From contig CBDCZY010000003.1 of NCBI GenBank assembly GCA_965224745.1, positions 372,001 to 436,000 of the forward strand: a DNA stretch of 64,000 nucleotides. The letters are read 5' to 3'. A program made the translations under genes and the position numbers. Position 1 is the stretch's first letter. Every line of letters begins with the position of its first letter. Under the pieces are notes generated by a model. It was not told the origin of the DNA. It did not search any database and saw nothing but the letters and a program-made list of their open reading frames with translations. Source of the DNA: CBDCZY01 sp965224745. Its GTDB lineage: Bacteria > Pseudomonadota > Gammaproteobacteria > Methylococcales > Methylomonadaceae. This document shows positions 37,815 through 46,424 of this stretch, in pieces.

Positions 37815-39080
37815 ATGGACAAACTGATTATTTCCGGTGGCAACAAGTTGGCCGGAGAGCTTAGAATTTCTGGCGCTAAAAATGCCGCATTGCCCATTTT
37901 GGCAGCATCATTGTTATCTGAAACACCCGTCACTATTGGTAATATCCCGCATCTGCGGGACATTACAACCACGATGGAATTACTGGGCCGGATGGGCATT
38001 CAACTAACCATTGACGAAAAAATAAATATCGAGATTGATACTAGCACTATCCATAATTACGAAGCGCCCTATGATTTGGTTAAAACAATGCGTGCTTCTA
38101 TTTTAGTATTGGGTCCATTGTTATCCCGTTTTGGGCAAGCTCATGTTTCGTTACCCGGCGGTTGTGCCATTGGGGCACGCCCTGTCAATATTCATATTGA
38201 TGGTTTAAGAGCCATGGGGGCAGAAATTACTGTCAAAGGTGGTTATATAGAAGCCAAAGCCAAAAAGTTATACGGCTGTCGACTGGTTTTGGATCAAATT
38301 ACAGTGACAGGCACAGAAAATTTGATGATGGCAGCAACTTTAGCAGAAGGTATCACCCTCATTGAAAATGCCGCCAGAGAACCGGAAGTCACAGATCTTG
38401 CCGATTTTCTGAATATGATGGGTGCAAAAATAAAAGGTGCTGGGACTGACGTGCTTGAAATTGAGGGCGTTAACCAATTGGCTGCCCCACCTCAATGCTA
38501 TAACATCTTGCCAGACCGTATAGAAACAGGTACTTTCCTGGTCGCTACAGCGATGACTGGCGGTGCCATAAAACTAAAAAGCGCCAAACCAAATACCCTT
38601 GATGCTATTTTAGGTAAATTACGTGAAGCTGGGGCTGAAATTGAAACCGGTGAGGACTGGATAACGTTAGATATGCAAGGCCAAAAACCTAAATCAGTTT
38701 CCATTAGAACGGCCCCCTACCCCGCATTCCCAACTGACATGCAAGCCCAATTTACAGCCATGAATACAATTGCCGAAGGAGTCGGTATCATCACTGAAAC
38801 GGTATTTGAAAATCGTTTTATGCATGTTCAAGAAATGCAACGAATGGGTGCCAATATCAGCCTTGAATCCAATACTGCCATTTGTAAAGGTGTTGATACC
38901 TTAACCGCGGCGCCAGTCATGGCGACTGACCTCAGAGCTTCCGCCAGTTTGGTTTTAGCAGGCTTGGTGGCAGAAGGAGAAACTATCGTAGATCGCATAT
39001 ACCATATTGACCGCGGTTATGAATGTATTGAAGAAAAACTGGCGCAACTAGGCGCCATCATACAACGAGTTCCAGGTTAA
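37815..39080 (+). CDS. murA: UDP-N-acetylglucosamine 1-carboxyvinyltransferase
   Basis: A 421-residue enzyme for the first committed step of peptidoglycan synthesis, transferring enolpyruvate from PEP to UDP-GlcNAc. SGAKNAALPILAASLL (19-34) and the catalytic Cys in LPGGCAIGARPVNIH (near residue 117, the fosfomycin target) are visible. Full length. Follows mlaB by 8 bp and precedes hisG by 3 bp. Confidence 0.97.
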   Translation: MDKLIISGGNKLAGELRISGAKNAALPILAASLLSETPVTIGNIPHLRDITTTMELLGRMGIQLTIDEKINIEIDTSTIHNYEAPYDLVKTMRASILVLGPLLSRFGQAHVSLPGGCAIGARPVNIHIDGLRAMGAEITVKGGYIEAKAKKLYGCRLVLDQITVTGTENLMMAATLAEGITLIENAAREPEVTDLADFLNMMGAKIKGAGTDVLEIEGVNQLAAPPQCYNILPDRIETGTFLVATAMTGGAIKLKSAKPNTLDAILGKLREAGAEIETGEDWITLDMQGQKPKSVSIRTAPYPAFPTDMQAQFTAMNTIAEGVGIITETVFENRFMHVQEMQRMGANISLESNTAICKGVDTLTAAPVMATDLRASASLVLAGLVAEGETIVDRIYHIDRGYECIEEKLAQLGAIIQRVPG

Positions 39081-39083
39081 AAC

Positions 39084-39737
39084 ATGTCGACGACACTGAC
39101 TATCGCCATATCCAAAGGAAGAATATACGAAGAAGCACTCCCTTTGCTTGCATCAGCAGATATTAAACCGCTGGACGACCCCAAGAAAAGTCGTAAATTA
39201 ATCCTGGACACAAACCAACCTCATGTCAAATTAGTTATTATTCGTGCCACCGATGTACCCACATTCGTTGAATATGGCGCAGCCGACCTTGGCATAGCTG
39301 GAAAAGATGTACTTCTGGAGCATGACTCCGATAACCTGTACGAACCGCTTGATCTTGGGATCGCAAAATGCAGACTGATGACTGCCATGCCCAATGAAAT
39401 GACCTCTTTGCCAAGACGTGTAAGAGTAGCAACCAAGTATGTTAAAACGGCTCATCGTTATTTTGCCAGCCTGGGTGTTCAGGCCGAACTTATCAAGCTT
39501 TATGGATCGATGGAGCTGGCACCATTAGTTGGGCTGGCGGATTGTATTGTCGACTTGGTTGATACCGGCAACACGCTCAAAGCAAATGGCCTAAGTCCAA
39601 GAGAATTAATTACGGATATAAGTTCCTGGCTGGTTGTCAACAAGGCTGCCATGAAAATGAAACATGCGCTTATCAAAACGTTGATTGATCAGTTAGAGCG
39701 AACAGTAACCTCGCAACAAACTTCCATCCCGTCATGA
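39084..39737 (+). CDS. hisG: ATP phosphoribosyltransferase, short form
   Basis: A 217-residue HisG catalysing the first step of histidine synthesis. TIAISKGRIYEEALPLL (5-21), DLGIAGKDVL (near 68) and the PRPP-binding segment IVDLVDTGNTLKANGL (near 155) are conserved. At about 217 residues it is the short form that lacks the C-terminal regulatory domain and normally needs the HisS-like partner HisZ, which is not in this window. Its stop overlaps the hisD start (ATGA). Confidence 0.96.
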   Translation: MSTTLTIAISKGRIYEEALPLLASADIKPLDDPKKSRKLILDTNQPHVKLVIIRATDVPTFVEYGAADLGIAGKDVLLEHDSDNLYEPLDLGIAKCRLMTAMPNEMTSLPRRVRVATKYVKTAHRYFASLGVQAELIKLYGSMELAPLVGLADCIVDLVDTGNTLKANGLSPRELITDISSWLVVNKAAMKMKHALIKTLIDQLERTVTSQQTSIPS

Positions 39738-41038
39738 ACGCGCTCAGCATTCTAAAACTCAACACGACCGATACCGCTTTTGATGCACAACTTAATCAAA
39801 GGCTGGCCTGGCAAGACCAAGATGACTTGGAAGTTCATCAAAGTGTGCTAGACATTATAAAAAATGTCAGACAACTAGGTGATCAAGCAGTAATCGACTA
39901 TACCCGCCAATTCGATCAACGCGATTGCACCACCATGGCTGAGCTTGAAATACCTCAGCATGAATTACAACAAGCCTGGGATGGGCTTAGTCTAGAACAT
40001 AAAACAGCTTTACAAACTGCCGCTGAACGGATTAAATCTTACGCAGAGCATCAAAGTCTTAGTTCTTGGGAGTTTACCGACGAACTGGGTAATCGGCTAG
40101 GGCAGAAAATTACACCTTTAGACCGAGTAGGTCTTTATGTCCCAGGTGGTAAAGCGGCTTATCCATCATCCGTTTTAATGAATGCACTGCCGGCAAAAGT
40201 GGCTGGTGTTCATGAATTGATTATGACTGTCCCCATGCCTGGTAATCAGAGCAACTCTCTGGTATTGGCCGCTGCCCATTTAGCAGGCGTCGATAAAGTG
40301 TTCTCGATCGGTGGCGCCCAAGCCATTGCTGCACTTGCTAATGGCACAGAAACGATACCGCCAGTCGAAAAAATTGTCGGCCCTGGCAACATTTATGTAG
40401 CCACCGCCAAAAAACTAGTTTTTGGTCAAGTCGGCATTGATATGATTGCCGGCCCTTCGGAAATCCTAATTATCTGTGATGGTCAAACTAATCCAGAGTG
40501 GGTTGCGATGGATCTTTTTTCACAGGCTGAACATGACGAAAATGCACAAGCAATATTACTGAGTGATCAACCAGACTTTCTCGATCAGGTCGAACAAGCG
40601 ATGCAGCGACTAATAATTGACATGCCAAGAAAAGAAGTCATCGCCAAATCTATTACCTCACGCGGAGCCATGATTTTGGTCAAAGATATGGATGAAGCCG
40701 CACAAGTAGCAAATCATATTGCGCCTGAACATTTGGAGTTATCAGTAGCTGATCCAGACGCTTTAAGTGCTAAAATCCGTAACGCGGGCGCTATCTTTAT
40801 GGGTCGTCATACAGCCGAAGCATTGGGCGACTATTGTGCTGGCCCCAACCATGTGCTACCTACCTCAGGAACAGCTCGATTTTCATCACCGCTCGGCGTC
40901 TATGATTTTCAAAAACGTTCCAGCATCATCCAGTGTACTGCCAACGGCGCAAGCAAACTCGCTGAAACCGCTTCAGTCTTAGCAAAAGCTGAAGGATTAA
41001 CTGCACATGCCAAATCGGCAGAGTTTCGAATGAACTAA
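39734..41038 (+). CDS. hisD: Histidinol dehydrogenase
   Basis: A 434-residue Zn2+-dependent, NAD-linked enzyme for the last two steps of histidine synthesis. LYVPGGKAAYPSSVLMNALPAKVAGV (about 134) and VEKIVGPGNIYVATAKKLVFGQVGIDMIAGPSE (about 213) are family signatures; EHDENAQ and the GPNHVLPTSGTARFSSPLG segment contribute metal and substrate ligands. Last recognisable gene of the plus-strand run; it converges with the injection-system operon. Confidence 0.97.
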   Translation: MNALSILKLNTTDTAFDAQLNQRLAWQDQDDLEVHQSVLDIIKNVRQLGDQAVIDYTRQFDQRDCTTMAELEIPQHELQQAWDGLSLEHKTALQTAAERIKSYAEHQSLSSWEFTDELGNRLGQKITPLDRVGLYVPGGKAAYPSSVLMNALPAKVAGVHELIMTVPMPGNQSNSLVLAAAHLAGVDKVFSIGGAQAIAALANGTETIPPVEKIVGPGNIYVATAKKLVFGQVGIDMIAGPSEILIICDGQTNPEWVAMDLFSQAEHDENAQAILLSDQPDFLDQVEQAMQRLIIDMPRKEVIAKSITSRGAMILVKDMDEAAQVANHIAPEHLELSVADPDALSAKIRNAGAIFMGRHTAEALGDYCAGPNHVLPTSGTARFSSPLGVYDFQKRSSIIQCTANGASKLAETASVLAKAEGLTAHAKSAEFRMN

Positions 41039-41246
41039 AAGATTGAGTACGGTGTAAATTTTCTACAAATAAGTGAATCCAGCGAAGATGACGTGGCACA
41101 CAAGAAAATTATCGAACGGAGTAACACATTGTACTGGAGTTCTGCAATGGTCTATTCACGCATAAACAATGTAATTCTAGAAAGGATCTACTTCAAAACT
41201 CAATTCTCCAATCGACGAACAAGAGGCAAAAGCAACAAAATTTAAT

Positions 41247-41579
41247 TCATTTTTCTTTGTTTTCACTGTTTTTATTTTTTCTACCAGTGCCTCTTGCAAC
41301 TCGAGTGTTTGCAAAAAGGGTACTTTTTGTATCTTGGACCTCTTTATTTAATTTGAGAATATCTGCCTGCATGGACTTAATACGAGTATCAAAATCCTGT
41401 ATAGCCGCTTCTTTTGCCTTAACAAGATTTGATACGCGTGCCTGGAGGCTCATGATGGTTTGTTCCTTTACCTTAACAGGGAACTGACGATCAGGCTTTT
41501 TCAGTCGTGACGCTTCCAGTTCATCTTTAGCCTCTAAGAAACTCTTTTTGTGCTCTTCTAGTATCTTAGTAAGATTCAT
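41247..41579 (-). CDS. Small coiled-coil protein at the 3' end of the injection-system operon
   Basis: A 110-residue, highly charged and mostly helical protein with heptad-like repeats (residues about 20-85) and a basic RGTGRKNKNSENKEK tail. An AGGAG ribosome-binding site lies at the right distance before the ATG. Its start is only 32 bp after the stop of the 41612-41728 fragment, which is the displaced 3' end of the fibre-like gene, so it was originally the next gene in that operon. No known family recognised. Possible roles include a fibre chaperone, an accessory protein or an exported cargo, all speculative. Confidence 0.65.
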   Translation of the reverse strand: MNLTKILEEHKKSFLEAKDELEASRLKKPDRQFPVKVKEQTIMSLQARVSNLVKAKEAAIQDFDTRIKSMQADILKLNKEVQDTKSTLFANTRVARGTGRKNKNSENKEK

Positions 41580-41611
41580 ATTTATATCTCCTCACATATA
41601 TTCGGAATTCA

Positions 41612-41728
41612 TTAATGATTGAAGCTTTGCTCTGGCAATGGAAATTCAGTGAAGTTCAGCGTTCCACCATCTGTTATGTTACCTACAAATACTCCAAGAA
41701 CTTCTTGGAAGTCAACTGAAAGTATTTT
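41612..41728 (-). pseudogene. Displaced 3' end of the DUF6519/beta-helix fibre-like gene
   Basis: On the minus strand the sequence directly beyond the DDE element is open for 38 codons and reads KILSVDFQEVLGVFVGNITD..., ending in SFNH and a TAA at 41612-41614. The VFVGNITDGGTL style continues the beta-helix protein that is cut off at 43092, where only the IS end supplies a stop. This is direct evidence that the element split that gene and removed its last ~40 residues. Confidence 0.7.
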
Positions 41729-43100
41729 CCAATTCAGAAATGAGTCTGAAATGTGCATAAAAGTTAAGCCATTTTTTTCTGTTCAAAAATCTGGTTAAAA
41801 AGTTTCTGTCTTTCTTTTTTTAGGATTATAGCGGCCTGATTATCGGTTATTGCCATGGCAACCTGATCGAGTATCGCAAAGCTTATTCCCGGTTTCAAAT
41901 ATTTTTCACTGTCAGGTAGTGATTTGAGTTTGTCATAAGGTGTCATCATGTTTTTATAGGGGTATTGCTTAGACTGCTTTCCTTTATCGTCGGTGATGAT
42001 TTCAGGATAAAAGCAGGGCCTGTGATAGTTAACATAGGGGTACAAATACTTGATATTGAATTCATTCAGCCTCGCAGCCCATCTTTGTGGGATATGGGTA
42101 TAGCCAAAAACCTTTCTGACCACCGCGGCATTTTTGCCTTCAACCAGTGCATTATCATTGGTTTGTCGGGATCGTGATTTGGTCATTTCAATCAATAGCT
42201 TATTTAACAGGTTCTCTACGGGCTTGTTGATATATTCTGACCCATTGTCAGAGTGAAAACCTTTGATGATAAAGGGAAAAGTTTCCAGTATTTGTTCAAG
42301 CACGGGGATTAAAAAGTGTTCGCTGATTTTTTCAACGGATAAGATCATTTCAAACTGAGTGACTTCATCAACTACATTGATATGATAAACGCCTTTTTGC
42401 TTGTCCTGGTCGCCCTGGTGAACGGTATCAACGCGAAGGTATCCTGGCTGACCGTTGGCTTGTGGTTTTCTTTTGTCGCCAATGGCGATCTGCCTGGGTT
42501 TGGTTTTTTCAAAGTCTCTGCGCTGTAACTGATAGGTTTTTGATGCCCTCAGATTGTAGAGGTGTGAAACAGAGATTGTCGCCAGCTTTTGATACTGCTT
42601 CTCTCCGTACACCTGATAGGAACGCTCAATAAGCTTTTTCACGGCATGACCACAAGGTTTCTCATGCCATTCATCAATGTCTGCCAATAATCGAATATCG
42701 CGCTGAGAATATTTTCGGTTGAAACCATTGCCTCTTGCTGGGCTGTACCTGACGTAACCGGTCTTTCGGTACTGCGCGATGAGACGTGTCATCTGCTGGC
42801 GGGAATAACCGGTTAGCTTAATCAGAAACCGACTAATGATGCCCTTGTCTTTTTTATTGCAGGACAGGTAGTTGAATTTAACGAGTCCCTTTTGGATCAA
42901 TTGATACCGCTCAGCTTTATTACCCGGTATCGAATAGGCTATCGATTGGTTGCCCTGTAAAAAGGATTCGAGGTGCTCTATTTGGGTTAAATTATCGATG
43001 TTCATAATCATTTTCATAAAGTGGATTATGAACAGAAAAGCTATTTCAGGCTCATTTTATACTGGAAATAAGGAGTCGTTTCAGACTCATTTCATATTGG
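41729..43100 (-). mobile_element. Integrase-type DDE insertion sequence (about 1.37 kb)
   Basis: The ends are related inverted repeats: the left begins CCAATTCAGAAATGAGTCTG and the right, read inwards, CCAATATGAAATGAGTCTG. The right end carries a second, diverged copy (about 43045-43066). One transposase gene lies between. I could not find a convincing target duplication, and the exact outer limits may extend a few bases (for example to TGTCC or TATTTTCC). It interrupts the fibre-like gene. Family not assigned. Confidence 0.75.
41764..43017 (-). CDS. DDE integrase-core (rve-type) transposase
   Basis: 417 residues. An N-terminal helix-turn-helix region (around residues 60-130, with FLIKLTGYSRQQMTRLIAQY) precedes a retroviral-integrase-like core. 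Probable catalytic residues are the first Asp in RVDTVHQGD (near 199), the second in FHSDNGSEYIN (near 254), and the Glu in NDNALVEGKNAA (near 288). It occupies nearly all of the IS. The reading frame is intact, so the element could still be active. Confidence 0.85.
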   Translation of the reverse strand: MKMIMNIDNLTQIEHLESFLQGNQSIAYSIPGNKAERYQLIQKGLVKFNYLSCNKKDKGIISRFLIKLTGYSRQQMTRLIAQYRKTGYVRYSPARGNGFNRKYSQRDIRLLADIDEWHEKPCGHAVKKLIERSYQVYGEKQYQKLATISVSHLYNLRASKTYQLQRRDFEKTKPRQIAIGDKRKPQANGQPGYLRVDTVHQGDQDKQKGVYHINVVDEVTQFEMILSVEKISEHFLIPVLEQILETFPFIIKGFHSDNGSEYINKPVENLLNKLLIEMTKSRSRQTNDNALVEGKNAAVVRKVFGYTHIPQRWAARLNEFNIKYLYPYVNYHRPCFYPEIITDDKGKQSKQYPYKNMMTPYDKLKSLPDSEKYLKPGISFAILDQVAMAITDNQAAIILKKERQKLFNQIFEQKKMA

Positions 43101-45890
43101 ACAAGACTCTGAAGGGAAGGGAATAGTGGTGGCCTTTATGTGATTACCCATCACGATCGCACTTCTGCCTGCCAACCGAACAGTTGCTCGTTGAGAATCA
43201 GGTGGAGTATTGACATGCCAGCAGAAATTATTGTTAAAAAACACCCGTTCGAAACGGACAAAGGCATTTGCACTCACTTCTAATTCCTGAAATTCAACCA
43301 ACGCAGACAATCCTGGACCCAAGAACTTGTTATCTAGAACTTGCGCACTGAATCCGAACACAGCCAGCGTATTCCCCTCAGCCGTTATCTGCTGAAATTC
43401 TAAAAACCCACGTAACCACAGAGCTCGATCTTCCAGATTAGTGTCCAATAATTGCGCATTAGAATAATTGATCAAATTGCCTTGGATCCGGCAATCTAAC
43501 ACAAGATCTCCTATAACTTGCCAGGCAGGTTGGTTTATAATTGATCTATCGGGTGAAACACCCGTATCAATAACGTGGCAGGATTCAATGGTCAACTCTC
43601 CAAAAACACCAGATAGACCAATACCTATTCCAGGAATTTGCTCATAACCGCAAGAAACGAAACGATTCTCGATTATATTTACTTTATCAATAAATTGTAG
43701 CCCTAAAAAACCCCAGTTCCTCATATTCTCAACACGATTTTGAGTAAAATCAAATGCTGTTTGTTGCAGTGCAGTTAAGCCAGCGCCACCCGCACTAATT
43801 TCGTTATTAACGATACTGTTGTTTTGCCCTTGTGAAACTGCAACTCCGAATAGAGAATTCTCGATTCGATTATGTTTCACACTCACATAGTCAACTTCAA
43901 TAAGGACAACACCAAATCCAACTTGATCATTTTGACTGTTGATTATATTTTCTGAAATTTTGACTCCATTATTCTGGAAAACAACAATAACATTTTGAGG
44001 GCCAAAAATATGATTGCCGTGGATACGCCCACCTTCTATTACCCGGCTACTATCGGTATCTGGAACACCCAGCAGAATACCGATAGCTGGCTGCTCAATA
44101 AGTTCCTGATTTAACAATCTCAAACGATTATTCTCAATATGGCATCGATTACCGGTTACGTTGATACCACCATATACATGGGACGCATATCTGATTTCAT
44201 TGTCTTTTATCACACAGTCGCTCGCAGCAACATCAATTCCAAAAGCTTTTCTTTCGCTAGAATCTACTGATGGAATACTTGATCTAAATATCCGGTTCTC
44301 AGCGATGATCGACTCAATGGCTCTTGAGCTTTGCGCACTATCAGCATCGAGAGTGCTTGGATTTAAAGAAATACCAAATAGGTAACCAACAATTTCATTA
44401 CCTATGATACGTGATGCTCCGAATGCGTTCTCTAGAAAAATGCCAATAATACCGCCATCGCCTCCTTCTTCGCTGGCAATAGTAAAATTATTATACAAAA
44501 TTGACAAAGCGCTAGAGTCCTCCATAACCCACACACCCAACACTACTGTATCGAAGTTACACCTCTCCACGTGAACCTGAGAACACCGATTAATTCGCAC
44601 ACCCGTTAAAAACTCAGCACGTCGAAACGAAAAACCACAACCAGTAATGATTACATCCTCGCATTGATCTAGCCCTATGGTCATGGGTGACAGCGAGCTT
44701 CCATCTATTTCTGAGTTATCAAATTCAAACTGGATATTTGAAATTGACACACCTGAAATCAATATACCGGCAGGATGCTCAACTAATAAAGCAGTCGCAT
44801 CGTCAATTCGTCGAACTACTGCTCCTTTGGTCTCTCCACGAAGAGAAATATTCGACCCCTCAATTCGTAGTGCATCGTTAATTTCATGCAATCCCGGCTT
44901 GAGACATACACAACCGCCTGCTTCGGGAAGTGAGTCAATGGCATCTTGTATGTTTTCACCAGGACGTACAACTACTGTGCAACACCCGGTAGCATTATCA
45001 GGATCGTCAGGTGTCAGTTCTCTACAATCATCAATAATGGCAACAAATTCCCCATTCACTATTTCAGCTACCGCTAATCTGCAATAATGATGATGAATCC
45101 CACAAGGCGGCTCGTGATCAAGTTCTTCAACAGATGCATCAATAAATCGAGTATTAAATATCCAAAAATCATCAACTCGATAACGACCATCGTCTCTGGA
45201 AAAGTCATTAAAAGTAATCTCAACGCCATCCTCTAACTCAATAGATGTTCCTGCTGCAGGGACAGGAATAACACCTTCTGAATCATCAGCATCAAGATCT
45301 ACTATTAAGTTATCGTTAGTATCACGGACTACACCGGATTGATCCCAACGCCGTACTCGAGTGTGTCTTGCTGGAACCAGGTTTCCATCGCCATCTAAAG
45401 TTGGAAATGTGTTAGCGAGAAGCGGATCGTTTAGCGTTATGGTATTAGTTGCATCATCAACTACTATGCGCCGAATAATCCCTGGTTGACCGAAAAACTC
45501 AAGGGCGTCGTCAATAATCTCAACCCAGTCACCATTGTTAAAGCGTAAAACAGAATCTATTTTTGTACTCTCCACACTGAGTGTAGTATTCGATGGGATA
45601 GCGTTTACTGCAGTTGTAACCGTAGCATTATGCCGAGACCATTTAAATGTTGCGTTGCCATCGTCGTCTACACTATGAATATGAACACAATAGGTTCTGT
45701 TTTCTAATCCACGGTAACCACCACTGGGTGGTAAAAGACATGGATCTTCAACACTTTGAACCCCAACCGCCTGAGTACTGAATCTACCATCTGAAGGCAA
45801 AATCAAATCCAGCCAGCCAGCCAGCCAGCCAGCCAGGAATATTCTCATCCGGCGTAGAACATACAACGTTTTCCCCAAGGATTTCATCAT
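43092..45890 (-). CDS. Fibre-like protein, C-terminal beta-helix part (out of frame with its N-terminus)
   Basis: An open frame of 932 codons holding the bulk of the fibre-like protein. From about residue 33 (LPSDGRFSTQAVGV...DPCLLPPSGGYRGLENRTYCVHIHS...ATFKWSRHN) it continues the DUF6519-type domain whose start is in the 45784-46404 frame. From about 270 to the end it is a long right-handed beta-helix (repeated N-rich turns such as ENRIFRS, NNEISAGG, ENRFVSCG). The two frames join across a (CCAG)7 tract at 45809-45836; 6 or 9 copies would make one protein of about 1100 residues. The 3' end is cut by a DDE element at 43100, so only an IS-borne stop follows SESCPI; the original tail lies at 41612-41728. 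By position in the operon it is a candidate tail fibre or surface-binding component. Confidence 0.75.
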   Translation of the reverse strand: MMKSLGKTLYVLRRMRIFLAGWLAGWLDLILPSDGRFSTQAVGVQSVEDPCLLPPSGGYRGLENRTYCVHIHSVDDDGNATFKWSRHNATVTTAVNAIPSNTTLSVESTKIDSVLRFNNGDWVEIIDDALEFFGQPGIIRRIVVDDATNTITLNDPLLANTFPTLDGDGNLVPARHTRVRRWDQSGVVRDTNDNLIVDLDADDSEGVIPVPAAGTSIELEDGVEITFNDFSRDDGRYRVDDFWIFNTRFIDASVEELDHEPPCGIHHHYCRLAVAEIVNGEFVAIIDDCRELTPDDPDNATGCCTVVVRPGENIQDAIDSLPEAGGCVCLKPGLHEINDALRIEGSNISLRGETKGAVVRRIDDATALLVEHPAGILISGVSISNIQFEFDNSEIDGSSLSPMTIGLDQCEDVIITGCGFSFRRAEFLTGVRINRCSQVHVERCNFDTVVLGVWVMEDSSALSILYNNFTIASEEGGDGGIIGIFLENAFGASRIIGNEIVGYLFGISLNPSTLDADSAQSSRAIESIIAENRIFRSSIPSVDSSERKAFGIDVAASDCVIKDNEIRYASHVYGGINVTGNRCHIENNRLRLLNQELIEQPAIGILLGVPDTDSSRVIEGGRIHGNHIFGPQNVIVVFQNNGVKISENIINSQNDQVGFGVVLIEVDYVSVKHNRIENSLFGVAVSQGQNNSIVNNEISAGGAGLTALQQTAFDFTQNRVENMRNWGFLGLQFIDKVNIIENRFVSCGYEQIPGIGIGLSGVFGELTIESCHVIDTGVSPDRSIINQPAWQVIGDLVLDCRIQGNLINYSNAQLLDTNLEDRALWLRGFLEFQQITAEGNTLAVFGFSAQVLDNKFLGPGLSALVEFQELEVSANAFVRFERVFFNNNFCWHVNTPPDSQRATVRLAGRSAIVMGNHIKATTIPFPSESCPI

Positions 45891-46404
45891 AAATTTTTAC
45901 TTGCCAGACAGTTTGTTGACGACTAGTGGTTGGAATGCCAACAGCTTTCTCTATCAATAATGGATCTTCAATCGGAGTGACCTCCCGATACCATACGTCC
46001 AAATAGACTAGATAACGACCATCATCCAGGTCATCAAAATTGATTTCAGACAGAAAAGGTTGTTGATCAAATGGAATTTCAACAGTACCAGTTAGCTCTG
46101 CAAGGGCTGGGTCGAATTGATCCGTCGGCTCACCATGATTTTCAGCCAACAGTCCGTCTACATACATACGTCCTAGACCAATAGTTAAATTTCCATTATC
46201 GATTGCAATAAGAAAGGCATCGGGTGTCTCCCGTGGCACACGACATCGGCCAAAAATATCCAGTGTTTCAGCACGCCATCGACGATCATAAATAGCAGCC
46301 TCTTCGTTCCAGTCGGAATCAAGTTGCACCCGACCCTGTTCGGAAATCAAGCCACTGTAGTTTTTCCTGTGATCAAAAGATTTACGGCTAATATCAGTAG
46401 TCAT
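45784..46404 (-). CDS. DUF6519-type fibre-like protein, N-terminal part (frame broken at CCAG tract)
   Basis: 206 residues. The N-terminus DISRKSFDHRKNYSGLISEQGRVQLDSDWNEEAAIYDRRWRAE is the conserved start of DUF6519 proteins, which occur in phage-tail-like and injection-system loci. At ENIPG the frame enters the tetranucleotide repeat, codes for GWLAGWLAG and then stops after ten more residues. The continuing domain is in the overlapping +1 frame (43092-45890). With seven CCAG units translation ends early; loss of one unit or gain of two restores the join. Located 20 bp downstream of the gpI-like tail gene. Confidence 0.8.
   Translation of the reverse strand: MTTDISRKSFDHRKNYSGLISEQGRVQLDSDWNEEAAIYDRRWRAETLDIFGRCRVPRETPDAFLIAIDNGNLTIGLGRMYVDGLLAENHGEPTDQFDPALAELTGTVEIPFDQQPFLSEINFDDLDDGRYLVYLDVWYREVTPIEDPLLIEKAVGIPTTSRQQTVWQVKIYDEILGENVVCSTPDENIPGWLAGWLAGFDFAFRW
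45809..45836. repeat. (CCAG)7 tetranucleotide tract, putative phase-variation switch
   Basis: Seven perfect CCAG units (read CTGG on the coding minus strand) lie inside the fibre-like coding sequence exactly where its two halves lose frame. Tetranucleotide tracts that change length by slipped-strand mispairing are the classic contingency-locus switch in Haemophilus and Neisseria. Codon-by-codon reading shows 6 or 9 units give an open fusion, while 7 (present) or 8 do not. Confidence 0.9.
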
Positions 46405-46424
46405 TGTTAATTACTCCCATATCG

